NCBI RefSeq assembly: GCF_033063295.1 | Contig: NZ_JAWJZH010000001.1 | Span: 2,170,001 to 2,234,000 of the forward strand | DNA length: 64,000 bases | DNA from: Nitrosomonas sp. Is35 | GTDB lineage: Bacteria; Pseudomonadota; Gammaproteobacteria; Burkholderiales; Nitrosomonadaceae | Direction of reading: 5' to 3' | Shown here: positions 43,991-53,050 of the stretch, piece after piece | How the letters are laid out: every line of letters starts with the position of its first letter | How positions within the stretch are numbered: position 1 is the first letter of the stretch | The notes under the pieces: generated by a model | Database searches by the model: none | Told to the model about the DNA's origin: nothing | The model's input: only the letters and a program-made list of their open reading frames with translations | Program-made: the position numbers and the translations under genes

Positions 43991-44953
43991 ATGAACCACC
44001 ATTCCCCTGCTGCGCTTTACCATGAAATTCAACCCTACCGGCAAGGCACATTAGCCTTGGATACCATCCACACCATGTACTGGGAGGAATCCGGCAATCC
44101 TTCCGGCACACCAGTGGTATTTATCCATGGCGGCCCCGGCGCGGGATCGACACCGGCGCACCGGCGCTTCTTCGATCCGGCATATTACCGCATAGTCATA
44201 TACGATCAAAGGGGCGCGGGGCGCTCAACACCGCTGGGTGAAACACAAGACAACACAACACCGCATCTGATCAACGACTTGGAAACACTGCGCCAGCATT
44301 TGGGAATCGAACGCTGGCTGGTATTCGGCGGCTCGTGGGGCAGCACGCTCGCACTGGCGTATGGTGAAGCGCATCCGGAACGTTGTCTGGGCTTCATCCT
44401 GCGCGGCATTTTTCTGTGCCGCAAACAGGAAATCGACTGGTTTTTGTACGGATTGCGCAATTTGTTCCCGGAACCCTGGCGTGAATTGGTTGCGCCCTTA
44501 TCCGGCGCGGAACGCAACGACATCCTGTCCGCCTATTATCAACGCCTGATGAACCCGGATCCGGCTATCCACATGCCCGCAGCACGCACCTGGAGCACCT
44601 ACGAAGGCTCATGCTCGACGTTATTGCCGAATCCAGCGACAGTCCGCTATTTTGCCAGCGATACCGTAGCGCTCGGGTTGGCGCGCATGGAAGCGCATTA
44701 CTTCATGCACAATATTTTTCTGCCGGACAACTCGTTGCTGGATAACGTGCACAAACTGCACAACATCCCCGCCACCATCGTGCAAGGCCGCTACGATGCC
44801 GTCTGCCCTATCGTCAGCGCGGACGATCTGCATCACGTCTGGCCGCAGGCGGAATACATCATCATCGACGACGCCGGGCATTCGGCGTGGGAACCGGGGA
44901 TTCAATCCGCTCTGGTCCGGGCCGCCGACCGGTTCAAAACACAAAATACCTGA
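43991..44953 (+). CDS. pip: Proline iminopeptidase
   Basis: This alpha/beta hydrolase (peptidase S33) releases N-terminal proline from peptides. The product has 320 residues. The oxyanion region is IHGGPGAGSTPAHRRFFDP, the nucleophile elbow GGSWGSTLALAY, the catalytic Asp lies in GRYDAVCP, and the histidine in DDAGHSAWEP. It is a single gene, divergent from the small helical protein gene. Confidence 0.95.
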   Translation: MNHHSPAALYHEIQPYRQGTLALDTIHTMYWEESGNPSGTPVVFIHGGPGAGSTPAHRRFFDPAYYRIVIYDQRGAGRSTPLGETQDNTTPHLINDLETLRQHLGIERWLVFGGSWGSTLALAYGEAHPERCLGFILRGIFLCRKQEIDWFLYGLRNLFPEPWRELVAPLSGAERNDILSAYYQRLMNPDPAIHMPAARTWSTYEGSCSTLLPNPATVRYFASDTVALGLARMEAHYFMHNIFLPDNSLLDNVHKLHNIPATIVQGRYDAVCPIVSADDLHHVWPQAEYIIIDDAGHSAWEPGIQSALVRAADRFKTQNT

Positions 44954-45016
44954 CTGCACGCTTACCGCGGCTTGCCCTGCTGGCACTGCTGCGGTAAGCG
45001 TCTTGACGCCTAGTAT

Positions 45017-45937
45017 TTATCCACTCCTGAAATTCCCGATATAAGCGCTGACCTCCATCATCCACGCGATGCCGAGATGCACCGCCAGACCACCGGCGAT
45101 GGAGCGGGTTTGATACGCGACGACACCCAAAATCAACCCGCCGAAGAAGGAAGAAATGCACTCGAGCAGCGGTTTGCCGAAATGGACACTGCAATAAAAA
45201 ACCGCCATCGGCAGAATCGCCGCCGGTCCAGCATAACGGGCAAACGCAAAAATCAGGAAACCGCGGAAGAACAGTTCGATCGTGACAAAATCAATGCCGT
45301 AACTGACCTCGTACAACAACTGAAACCAGCCGAAATGCTCTGTGTGCAGCGCGATGAAGGCAATCTGCTTTAAGCGCGGATACGCCGCGAGAAAATCCGG
45401 TTGCGTCCCGGCGTACACAATCAGCGGCACCATCATCAACAGCATCAAACCGTACGGCCACCAGCGCACATTGCGCAGCGTCAGTCCCCAAAAACCCGGC
45501 TGCTCAGGAAACCACCGCTGTATCACGATCAACGGCGCCAGCACCACCAGCAACTTAAAAGGCAGCGTCGTGACAATCGTCCAATAACTCCCCCACACCC
45601 CATCGATTTGATTTTCCAGCGGATTAGCCACACTCGCCTTAATCGCAAACAAAGCCGGTGCGATCAGCAGCAACCACCAAAATAGCGGCGTAGCCGCGAT
45701 CAAATGGCTGCGGAATACCATGGCAAACCCATACGGAACCACAAACGCGCTGCAATACACCAGAAACAGCGCAACACACTGCTGCCAGCGAGAATCCAGC
45801 CCTTTGATCATGCCGCTTTCAATGCCCAGCGTATAGTTCAGCGTGATCAAAATCCCCACCCAAACCGTGCAAAATAGCAGCAGCCCTTTGTCCAGCAAAG
45901 ACCCGCACTCGCGCAAACGGATGAGAGCGGCCGTCAT
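45017..45937 (-). CDS. CPBP-type intramembrane protease-like protein
   Basis: The product has about 306 residues and eight or more transmembrane helices. The three CPBP/Abi motifs are recognisable but degenerate: IELFFRG (first Glu of EExxxR replaced by Ile), FYCSVH (FxxxH) and HLGIAW. It may be a membrane protease related to CAAX processing enzymes, or an inactive relative. The ATG at 45937 is 35 bases past the stop of the SEFIR-TPR gene; an ATG at 46003 would overlap that gene by 32 bases. Either way the two genes appear linked. Confidence 0.75.
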   Translation of the reverse strand: MTAALIRLRECGSLLDKGLLLFCTVWVGILITLNYTLGIESGMIKGLDSRWQQCVALFLVYCSAFVVPYGFAMVFRSHLIAATPLFWWLLLIAPALFAIKASVANPLENQIDGVWGSYWTIVTTLPFKLLVVLAPLIVIQRWFPEQPGFWGLTLRNVRWWPYGLMLLMMVPLIVYAGTQPDFLAAYPRLKQIAFIALHTEHFGWFQLLYEVSYGIDFVTIELFFRGFLIFAFARYAGPAAILPMAVFYCSVHFGKPLLECISSFFGGLILGVVAYQTRSIAGGLAVHLGIAWMMEVSAYIGNFRSG

Positions 45938-45971
45938 CGGGAAAGGAGAAGCAAGCCGGGCGGCAACACGT

Positions 45972-47975
45972 TCAAGACTTTGCCGCTTCCGCTGACGGCT
46001 CATCCCGGCCAGATGAAACCGGTTGCAGCATTCCCTCCAATGTACCGATCCACTGCTGCTTCTCATGATCCAACCGATTTTCACGCTTCAATCGGTATAA
46101 AATCTCCAACGCATCCGCCAGCAATCCCTTTTGCTGTCCGGTCAGAGTCTGCGACAGCTTGACATAGCTCACCACCAGATCGGTTTGCCACTGCACCACA
46201 GTCGGGTCAAGCTCCGCCAGTCTCTTGGCGATGGCAAGACCATCTTGATACGCCTTCAGCGCCGCCGCGTTGTCACCACGTTTCACATGCATGTCTCCGA
46301 CTTTGTTATAACTCACCGATAAGTCGCGCTGCCACTGCGTGTGCTTCGGGTCGAGTTCCGCCAGTCTCTTGGAGATGGCAAGTCCATCCTGATACGCCTT
46401 CAGCGCCGCCGCGTTGTCACCGGTTTTCTCATGTACGCCGCCGATCTTGTTATGACTCACCGACAGGTCGCGCTGCCAACCCGTGTGCTTCGGGTCGAGT
46501 TCCACCAGTCTCTTGTCGATAGCAAGACCATCCTGATACACTTTCAGCGCCGCCGCGTTGTCGCCGCTTTTCACATGCATGTCCCCGACTCGCTCATAGC
46601 TCACCGACAGGTCGCGCTGCCAACCCGTGTGCTTCGAGTCGAGTTCCGCGAGTCTCTTACGAGTCGCTAGCGATTCCTGGTACGCCTTCAGCGCCGCCGC
46701 ATTGTCGCCACTTTTCACATGCATGTCGCCGACTTTGTTATAGCTCACCGACAGGTCACGCTGTAAATCGATATTATCCGGTTCCGCTTTCACAAGTTGC
46801 TCCAGCAATAATTGGCATTGCTGGTATTTCTCAAATGCTTTCCGGTTATCGCCCAGCGCAAGCAAAATATCCGCTTCATCACCTAATGCGATTACAAACC
46901 ACCAGAGATCTTTTTCTGGATCGAGCTGTTTCTGCAGATTTTGCGCGGCTTCCAGCGCCAGCGTACTGTTGCCCATTCTCCTGGCGATGCTGCCGATATT
47001 GCGCCAAGCTTCGGGGTAATCGCGCCGGAATACGACGGCCTCTTGATACAGCGCCAATGCTTTGCGCATATTGAAAGCGTTTTCCCAGCGCTCCGCGGCT
47101 GTATACGCTTCCTGCGCCAGTTCTGCCGTTTTTTCCCGTTTCAGGTTTTGATAATAGCGCTCACGGATTTGCGCCGCCTGTTCCAATTCACCTGCCTGCA
47201 AGGCTTGCTGTTCTGCCAGCAGTTGCGGATTTTCGGGATTCTTTTGCAGATCGGCTGCGTTTTGCACCAGTGCATCGCGGTATTTGCTTTCCCATTCCGC
47301 CACATCGCTGCGGTATCTTTCGAGCAGATCTCTGAGATTGTGATTATTGCGTTTCTCTTCGGTAAGCTGTTTCTCCAATTGCGCCACGAGCGTTTGGACT
47401 GCGGCATCGGGCAAGTTGGTATACGAAGCAACTTGTACCGCCTGTTGCGCAATATTGACGTTTAACGCAAGCCCGCTACCGGTCTCCGGCGGAAGATAAA
47501 TCATGCCGCCGATCTCTGGCGCCGGTGTCGCGTGCTGATCTGTCAACAACCGGTACAGCGCGGTGTAGTCTTGCGGTAGTTTATAGGTGGTAAAGCCTTT
47601 CAGCGGCAACGGCACATCGCTCAAACTGCCGCGTTCGGGAATAACCGGGATGAATTTGGTGTTGCGGTAGTAATGATCGTACAGCGTTTGCGAAATCACC
47701 ACGCCTTCGAAATTGACGCCGCGCCCGCCGTCCGGATCGATTCCCCGGTAGCGCTGCAAGTACAGCGGCGTGCAGACGATCAACACGAAATCTGCTTGTT
47801 CGATCTGGTTTTCCATCCAGCGTTGCCAGCCTTCCGGCGGGAAACCGTTGACGTATTGATCGATCTGGCAATCCAAGCCATCCCGGCGCAAATCGTTGGC
47901 CAGATTGTGCACGAATGCACGGTGCGTATCCGAGTCGTGGCTGTAACTGATAAAAACGCGGGCAGTTGGATTCAT
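45972..47975 (-). CDS. SEFIR-domain protein with tetratricopeptide repeats
   Basis: The 667-residue product begins with a SEFIR/TIR-like domain (about 5-140): RVFISYSHDSDTHRAFVHNL, then GWQRWMENQIEQADFVLIVC. A coiled-coil region (about 190-290) is followed by TPR helices, ending in four nearly identical 48-residue units (each with a DNAAALK core) and a partial fifth. SEFIR domains mediate protein-protein signalling and occur in bacteria as predicted effectors or scaffolds. No catalytic glutamate typical of NADase TIRs could be assigned with confidence. It is divergent from the EAL-HDOD gene. Confidence 0.87.
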   Translation of the reverse strand: MNPTARVFISYSHDSDTHRAFVHNLANDLRRDGLDCQIDQYVNGFPPEGWQRWMENQIEQADFVLIVCTPLYLQRYRGIDPDGGRGVNFEGVVISQTLYDHYYRNTKFIPVIPERGSLSDVPLPLKGFTTYKLPQDYTALYRLLTDQHATPAPEIGGMIYLPPETGSGLALNVNIAQQAVQVASYTNLPDAAVQTLVAQLEKQLTEEKRNNHNLRDLLERYRSDVAEWESKYRDALVQNAADLQKNPENPQLLAEQQALQAGELEQAAQIRERYYQNLKREKTAELAQEAYTAAERWENAFNMRKALALYQEAVVFRRDYPEAWRNIGSIARRMGNSTLALEAAQNLQKQLDPEKDLWWFVIALGDEADILLALGDNRKAFEKYQQCQLLLEQLVKAEPDNIDLQRDLSVSYNKVGDMHVKSGDNAAALKAYQESLATRKRLAELDSKHTGWQRDLSVSYERVGDMHVKSGDNAAALKVYQDGLAIDKRLVELDPKHTGWQRDLSVSHNKIGGVHEKTGDNAAALKAYQDGLAISKRLAELDPKHTQWQRDLSVSYNKVGDMHVKRGDNAAALKAYQDGLAIAKRLAELDPTVVQWQTDLVVSYVKLSQTLTGQQKGLLADALEILYRLKRENRLDHEKQQWIGTLEGMLQPVSSGRDEPSAEAAKS
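46191..46766 (-). repeat. Four tandem 144-bp repeats in the SEFIR-TPR gene
   Basis: The units lie at 46623-46766, 46479-46622, 46335-46478 and 46191-46334. Each encodes (W/L)QRDLSVS followed by a DNAAALK core and a KRL(A/V)ELD end. The DNA is nearly identical between units, which points to recent duplication, and unit number may vary between strains. Confidence 0.92.
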
Positions 47976-48205
47976 GGATAGCGGGTATCACGGATTCGAT
48001 GAGCGGCAAGCATAAGTAAAACCGGCGGCAAAGTCTACCGGGTGCCCAACGGACGCGAGAAATCTCCAAAGCATGTTGCAGTAAATCTCCCGCTGAACGG
48101 AAAACCCCGTTTGTTCCCGCTTTAGGCTGCCGTCACCCTACCGTATATTCCAGCTTCATTTACCCGAACAAGCAGTTGCATTCATCGATCATCGCGGAGG
48201 AATCA

Positions 48206-49444
48206 ATGGAAAGTTATTTTCTTGGCCGGCAACCCATTCTGGATCGTAATCAGAACTTAGTCGCGTACGAATTGCTGTTCCGTCAGGAGCAGACTCAGGA
48301 GACTGCGAAAGTCACCGACGACTTATCCGCATCGGCGAACGTGATCGTCAACGCGTACGGCCGTTTCGGTATCCAGAATGTGCTCGGGCAGCAGCGCGGC
48401 TTCATCAACGCCGACCTCGACTTGATCATGAGCGACATCATCAGCCTACTCCCGAGCAAGCATGTGGTGCTGGAAGTCCGGGTGCCGGAATGCATCACGG
48501 CGGAATTCTTGCAGCAGTGCAACGAATTGAAGCAAAGGGGATATCAATTCGCGTTGGACAACATTGTGGCGATCGACAGCAAAATCGAGCAATTGCTACC
48601 GATCGTCAGCGTGGTGAAAGTCGATGTGCTGGCACTGCAAACGGACGAACTGGAGAAACTGGTCACCACATTGAAACGCTGGCCGGTTCTGCTGTTGGCG
48701 CTGAAAGTGGAAAGCCGGGAACAGGAAATACGCTGTAAACAACTGGGATTCCAGATGTTTCAGGGTTACTACTTCGCCAAACCCGAGGTGATGTCAGTGA
48801 AACGCACCGATCCGGGAAAGCTGTCGCTGCTCAGGCTGTTGACTTTGGTGACGGATAATCACGATCACGACGAAATCGAGCGGGAATTCAAACGTCAGCC
48901 GGGCTTGAGTTATAACCTGATGCGCATGGTCAATTCCGTCGCCGGTGACTTGCCGCGCAAAATCAACTCGATCAAGCACGCGATCACGTTGATGGGACGC
49001 GAGCAATTGCTGAAATGGATACAACTGCTGCTGTACACCTCCAGCCAGCCGGAAGACGGCGCGCCGGATATTCGCATGCAAATGGCAGTGGAACGCGGCA
49101 AGCTGATGGAATTGATCGCCACCGCCGAGCGGCCGCACGATAAAAATCACCACGAGCGGGCATTTATCGTCGGTATTCTGTCGCTACTGGATGAATTACT
49201 CGGCATCGACATGCAGCAGATTGTCAACAAGCTCGGTATTTCCGACGATATGTGCCAGGCTTTGATGAAACGGGAAGGACGCTTGGGACAGGCACTCAAA
49301 TTGCTGGAAGCCGATGAGCAGGACGATCATGCCGCGATTCAATCCATCTTGGCCGGTCTCGGTTTTTTGAGCCGGGATGAATTCACCGCTATTAAAATAC
49401 AAGCAACCGGCTGGGCCGATCAAACCGGCGGCATCGCCAATTAG
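48206..49444 (+). CDS. EAL-HDOD signalling protein
   Basis: The product has about 412 residues: an EAL-like domain (about 1-200) followed by an HDOD domain (about 205-390). The EAL motif is altered to ELL in AYELLFR, and the usual metal-binding acidic set looks incomplete, so cyclic di-GMP cleavage is unlikely; it may only bind. The HDOD part includes FKRQPGLSYNLMRMVNS and LMGREQLLKWI. The ATG at 48206 with GGAGG upstream is the start. It is the YuxH-type arrangement, seen in several signalling networks. Confidence 0.9.
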   Translation: MESYFLGRQPILDRNQNLVAYELLFRQEQTQETAKVTDDLSASANVIVNAYGRFGIQNVLGQQRGFINADLDLIMSDIISLLPSKHVVLEVRVPECITAEFLQQCNELKQRGYQFALDNIVAIDSKIEQLLPIVSVVKVDVLALQTDELEKLVTTLKRWPVLLLALKVESREQEIRCKQLGFQMFQGYYFAKPEVMSVKRTDPGKLSLLRLLTLVTDNHDHDEIEREFKRQPGLSYNLMRMVNSVAGDLPRKINSIKHAITLMGREQLLKWIQLLLYTSSQPEDGAPDIRMQMAVERGKLMELIATAERPHDKNHHERAFIVGILSLLDELLGIDMQQIVNKLGISDDMCQALMKREGRLGQALKLLEADEQDDHAAIQSILAGLGFLSRDEFTAIKIQATGWADQTGGIAN

Positions 49445-49463
49445 AAAAGGATAGGATTTACGC

Positions 49464-49913
49464 TTAAGGCAACCGCTCAAACGCTGATACCGCCAATCCG
49501 AGCTCGTCATCCGTGGCCCTTTTGATGCGATCGATGTTGATCCGGGTTGGAAAACCATAGCTGGGATGATAAGCCACCGCGATTTGATCCGCCTTGCCGT
49601 TCAAGCTCGCTTGCAGTTCCGAGAACAGCCGGTCGATTGTCGCGTAACGGGCAAAAAAATCATATTGAGCATCTGCCGCCGTAATCGACTTGCCGGTGTT
49701 ATCCGTCATCGCGGCAATTTGGCCGTTCAGCACTTCGATCTGCAACGGCATGCGGTTTCTGAAGGTACAAAAACAAATCATATTCAGCTCGAAGCGGTAG
49801 TGCGTGATATTCGCTTCTTGCCATTTCTTCTGGTGACGCTCGAAATCGCTGCGCATGGGCGATACGCAAGCCATCAGCAGCAAAATTGATAGGAGCAGAA
49901 GCGTTTTTTTCAT
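49464..49913 (-). CDS. Lipoprotein, DUF6174-like
   Basis: The 149-residue product has a lipobox (LLMAC, Cys at about residue 16) after a hydrophobic signal, so it should be an outer- or inner-membrane lipoprotein. The mature part carries NITHYRFELNMICFCTF, FARYATIDRLFSELQ and VAYHPSYGFPTRINID, a pattern I associate with DUF6174. Function is unknown. It is last in a four-gene run, 15 bases after its neighbour. Confidence 0.75.
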   Translation of the reverse strand: MKKTLLLLSILLLMACVSPMRSDFERHQKKWQEANITHYRFELNMICFCTFRNRMPLQIEVLNGQIAAMTDNTGKSITAADAQYDFFARYATIDRLFSELQASLNGKADQIAVAYHPSYGFPTRINIDRIKRATDDELGLAVSAFERLP

Positions 49914-49928
49914 GTGGCGCGAAATTCC

Positions 49929-50441
49929 CTAATCATCCATTTTCCCGGATGCTCCAGCGGGTGTTTCTATCTGAATTTCCGGCTCGATCACCGGTGTGGC
50001 GGAAAATTTGATTGGCAACTCGCTGTAGTTCGCCGGTGTAACGAACACTTCCATATAAACCGGTGTAGCGAGAAATTCGGCATAAAAAGTATTGGCATAG
50101 CCGCCGGATGCCGTGGCAAAACCGAATCCATGCGGGGTGATCTGTCCCTTCGCATCGATACGGATCAGATTATCCAGCGTAAACGGTTCGTTTCCCGGAA
50201 TCGATTTCCCGGTGGGATGCAGACCGGTAATGCGCTCACCATTGCGGTGACCGGCAATGCTGAGAATTTGATAGAAGCCTTGCGCATCGGCAGTTTCGGC
50301 GGTCGTAAGCGTCCCTCGGGCGACAACGCTGCCGCTTGTATAACGCCAATTCCATATTTTCTCGGCGCTGGCATTGTGTGCAAATACCAGCAGTAGCGTG
50401 ACAACAACACCGGATAAAATATGATGCGTTAATCTACTCAT
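49929..50441 (-). CDS. Exported protein, function unknown
   Basis: The 170-residue product has a signal peptide ending in AHNASA, then a beta-rich domain starting EKIWNWRYTSGSVVARGTL, resembling PEP-CTERM-associated or adhesion-like small secreted proteins, but no family is assigned with certainty. The start overlaps the end of the TM2-like gene by 8 bases. Confidence 0.7.
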   Translation of the reverse strand: MSRLTHHILSGVVVTLLLVFAHNASAEKIWNWRYTSGSVVARGTLTTAETADAQGFYQILSIAGHRNGERITGLHPTGKSIPGNEPFTLDNLIRIDAKGQITPHGFGFATASGGYANTFYAEFLATPVYMEVFVTPANYSELPIKFSATPVIEPEIQIETPAGASGKMDD

Positions 50442-50838
50442 CCTGACTCACCGTACGATAGATTCTTTCTATGACTTCATTATTGTAGTCCTGAACCACG
50501 CTTTGCGAATTAAACAAATCCCTCAGCTCAACCACCGTGATCGCAATAATCAACAGCAATCCGAAACCGGCAAGTCCGGTAAAGAGCATGACTGTTCCGG
50601 TAATGAAAATGCACAGATTGATTGTGCCACGCAGCGATTTACCCAAATAGAAATGATGCAGTCCGGCGACAAAAAGATAATTCAGCACCGCGTAGGTATC
50701 GGGATCTTTCAGTTCTTGTTCGGCTTGTGTGAAAAATTGCAGCCGTTTGTCATCCGGCAATGCACGCACACGTTGTCTGATGCGCTCTTCGTCTTCCCGG
50801 ATGGCCCCCTGGCTTTTCATATGTGTGGCAACGCTCAA
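50434..50838 (-). CDS. TM2-domain-like membrane protein
   Basis: The 134-residue product has a charged N-terminal helix (about 1-48) followed by a TM2-type segment: YAVLNYLFVAGLHHFYLGKS and a second helix pair GTVMLFTGLAGFGLLLIIAI. Translation begins at a TTG that overlaps the DUF4177 stop (TTGA), or at an ATG six codons later. Second gene of the four-gene run. Confidence 0.75.
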   Translation of the reverse strand: MSVATHMKSQGAIREDEERIRQRVRALPDDKRLQFFTQAEQELKDPDTYAVLNYLFVAGLHHFYLGKSLRGTINLCIFITGTVMLFTGLAGFGLLLIIAITVVELRDLFNSQSVVQDYNNEVIERIYRTVSQDE

Positions 50839-51047
50839 CGCGCCAGTGTGATAATCACCGCTTCGCGTTTCCAGAACAATAAAAACCGCTTCTGTTCGAC
50901 GAACTGGAACACCAGCGTCCAGCCATCCGCGGCTTCCTTGTTGAGTGTCATTTCCAGCCGCTTGATCGGAATACCCGACGCACCCAGGAAAATCGTTCCC
51001 AGCCCGCCTTCCGTCACGTATAACACTTTGTATTCTTTGTAAGCCAT
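50835..51047 (-). CDS. DUF4177-like small protein
   Basis: The 70-residue product (MAYKEYKVLYVTEGG, then LEMTLNKEAADGWTLVFQF) fits the DUF4177 pattern, in which a Leu-Asn-x-Glu-x-x-x-Gly-Trp motif is typical. It is the first gene of the four-gene run and overlaps the next by 4 bases. Function unknown. Confidence 0.75.
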   Translation of the reverse strand: MAYKEYKVLYVTEGGLGTIFLGASGIPIKRLEMTLNKEAADGWTLVFQFVEQKRFLLFWKREAVIITLAR

Positions 51048-51159
51048 ATGGTTAAGTCCCTGTTGATTTCACTGGAATGTAGGGGATTTTTCAAATCAGC
51101 GGCCTAGTGTACCGCAACCGGGAAATCCGGTGTTGTGACGCAATAAAATCAGAAACGCA

Positions 51160-51741
51160 TTACGCCACAACGACCCGCCTGCGGTACGCGATCAGCGTAA
51201 CCATGAAAACACAAATCACCAGCATGACAGCCGGAAACAACAGCGTGGTCACGGAAAAATTCTCCAGCGCCAGCATCACCAGTACATTACGCAACGTGAA
51301 CAATGCAAAGAATTGTAGTGATTCCGAATAGGGGAATTGATAGGCTTTTCTGACCGTGGGCCCGAATCCGATCACGTCGATCGCTGTCAGCAGCACCACC
51401 GCCCACACCGGATCGGATGTCCAGAACCACAGCGGCAACGAAGACAACGCTGCGATAAAAAATACCCAGTCGGCTCGAGTGACCGTCACATCGGCGCGCT
51501 TCAGGTAGGCCAGATAGGCAATACCGATGGTAATTCCGGCTGAAACACCGATCGGCCATGTACCCGCGCCGCCCTTGTCCTGCAATTGCGCCACAAAAAT
51601 CAGCAACGTCGTCGCACCCCAGATCACCCAGGAAAAAATATGCGGTTTGATCGAACCCCGGAAAATTTCCCGGATGTACGGAATGAACGCGGCCAAAGTG
51701 ACTGCAATAGCAATCAGACTGAGAGTTTCTTTGTAGAACAT
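51160..51741 (-). CDS. Multi-pass membrane protein, function unknown
   Basis: The product has about 193 residues and six or seven transmembrane helices. Segments such as FIPYIREIFRGSIKPHIFSW and IGFGPTVRKAYQFPYSE recall PQ-loop type transporters, with two similar halves, but I cannot confirm this. The ATG at 51741 (MFYKETLSLIAIAVTLAAF) is preferred; an upstream in-frame start at 51789 would add a basic, less likely N-terminus. Confidence 0.72.
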   Translation of the reverse strand: MFYKETLSLIAIAVTLAAFIPYIREIFRGSIKPHIFSWVIWGATTLLIFVAQLQDKGGAGTWPIGVSAGITIGIAYLAYLKRADVTVTRADWVFFIAALSSLPLWFWTSDPVWAVVLLTAIDVIGFGPTVRKAYQFPYSESLQFFALFTLRNVLVMLALENFSVTTLLFPAVMLVICVFMVTLIAYRRRVVVA

Positions 51742-51980
51742 TTTCTTTTTGCGGTGCGCTGTGAAAAACAGAATCGTGTAAGAGCGCATTGCACTTGATT
51801 GGTTCAGTCTGGAACAAAATATTCATGATGCACCTGATACATCAGGCAAAAAAAGAATACCAGCCATTTTGGGTTACCCGATCAGGGTGTTTTCGTGGTT
51901 ACAACGCTGGTGTTTCTGTTGGGATGGTTCCGGTTTTTGTTGGCTTGAAATGTATCTGATGTGATGGGTGAATCTTGGAT

Positions 51981-52010
51981 GGACACCACCGGACTTGTCC
52001 GGCGGCATCC
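51981..52010 (-). terminator. Hairpin behind the PEP-CTERM gene
   Basis: GGATGCCGCCGGAC and GTCCGGTGGTGTCC form a 14-bp stem with three G-U pairs in the mRNA and a 2-base loop, 10 bases after the stop. It has no T-run, so it is either a weak or Rho-aided end or a stabilising 3' structure. Confidence 0.45.
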
Positions 52011-52019
52011 CATTGAATA

Positions 52020-52733
52020 TTAGACTACTTGATTTTTACGGCGCACCATAAATCCCAACAGACCCAGACCTGCTAATAACATGCCATAGGTTGCGGGTTC
52101 AGGTACGGGACTCACCGTACCGCCAATATAGAAAATGCCGGTGCTATTGTAAGCCGCATCGATTGCAGCCACGGCCGTGGCATTCAACGTAATTGATACG
52201 ATACTGCCGTTACTCGATGAGTCAACTGAAATCGAACCGTAAGCATTACCGGATGCCAGATCATTGAAGATTCCAAGTCCGGTATCGCTGAGAGGATTAC
52301 CGGAAACATCGAACAGGGTATACAGCAGTGCAGCCGATTGGCTCAAGAAGCCGCCATCCGCGCCACCGTTCTCTCCAACGGCTGGTTGATACAAATTCAA
52401 CACAGCACTGGTGGTTCCAATAGCGCGATGCACGTCGAATGCGAAGTAGTTATTCGCAAACGTATCGCTTCCACCGCACGAGTCGGATGAGCCGCAGGTA
52501 CCCGCAATATAGTTTCCTGTCGCGCCGCCAAAATTGTTGGTACCGGATGCATCAACCCAGCCGCGATTGGTCGCCGTATACGTTGTGCTGCCGTTCAGCA
52601 CCAGTTGCGCGCTGCCAACGTTGTGAGTCCAAGCAAAAGTGTGGTCACTTAATCCAGCCGATGCAACCGATGGCAGTACCGCCAATCCTAGAATGCATGC
52701 CACTGTGCTAACTAATTTATTATTTTTGATCAT
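52020..52733 (-). CDS. PEP-CTERM sorting-domain protein
   Basis: The product has about 237 residues. A signal peptide (ends PSVASAG) precedes a Ser/Gly/Asn-rich beta-type region with a probable disulfide (CGSSDSCGG). The C-terminus is a canonical PEP-CTERM tag: PVPEPATYGMLLAGLGLLGF followed by the basic MVRRKNQ. Such proteins are sorted by exosortase and tied to exopolysaccharide in biofilms. The ATG at 52733 has AAAGGAAAG upstream. The exosortase is not in this window. Confidence 0.92.
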   Translation of the reverse strand: MIKNNKLVSTVACILGLAVLPSVASAGLSDHTFAWTHNVGSAQLVLNGSTTYTATNRGWVDASGTNNFGGATGNYIAGTCGSSDSCGGSDTFANNYFAFDVHRAIGTTSAVLNLYQPAVGENGGADGGFLSQSAALLYTLFDVSGNPLSDTGLGIFNDLASGNAYGSISVDSSSNGSIVSITLNATAVAAIDAAYNSTGIFYIGGTVSPVPEPATYGMLLAGLGLLGFMVRRKNQVV

Positions 52734-53050
52734 TTTCTTTCCTTTCAAGACTAAAATTATTTTTAACCTATTTCGCACAGGGATAGTAGTTTGCTGTAAA
52801 TATTAAAACCATAGGGCAGCACTACTTTTTTTATAGTCGAGTTGTACCATTTATGGGGTATCCAATCGATCCATATCCGCTGAAAATCTCCTTAGAAATG
52901 GGTGCAAACACTGGCCGGTGTCAGCTGAACAACGAGTATGGGTACCCCTTCGACTCTGTGTGTAACAACAGCAGATTGCATGATTTTTTTGAGAATGGAG
53001 CACTTGGAATCGCCAGATACGACACAGCATCCTTGCTCCCAGTGATCACA
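52734..53050. other. Intergenic stretch without a recognised gene
   Basis: This is 317 bases between the PEP-CTERM and DUF202 genes. Short open frames exist on both strands, but none has a ribosome site or family-like sequence. The part next to the PEP-CTERM start is A+T-rich and should hold its promoter. I see no repeat or RNA gene. Confidence 0.5.

Noticed and set aside
45938..46084. N-terminal extension of the CPBP-like gene into the SEFIR-TPR gene
   Set aside because: The extension is polar, lacks family similarity and is the other frame of the SEFIR-TPR 3' end; a start at 45937 or 46003 is more likely.
46191..46766. Regular 144-bp spacing considered as a CRISPR-like array
   Set aside because: Units are directly adjacent, in frame and coding; there are no short repeats with unique spacers.
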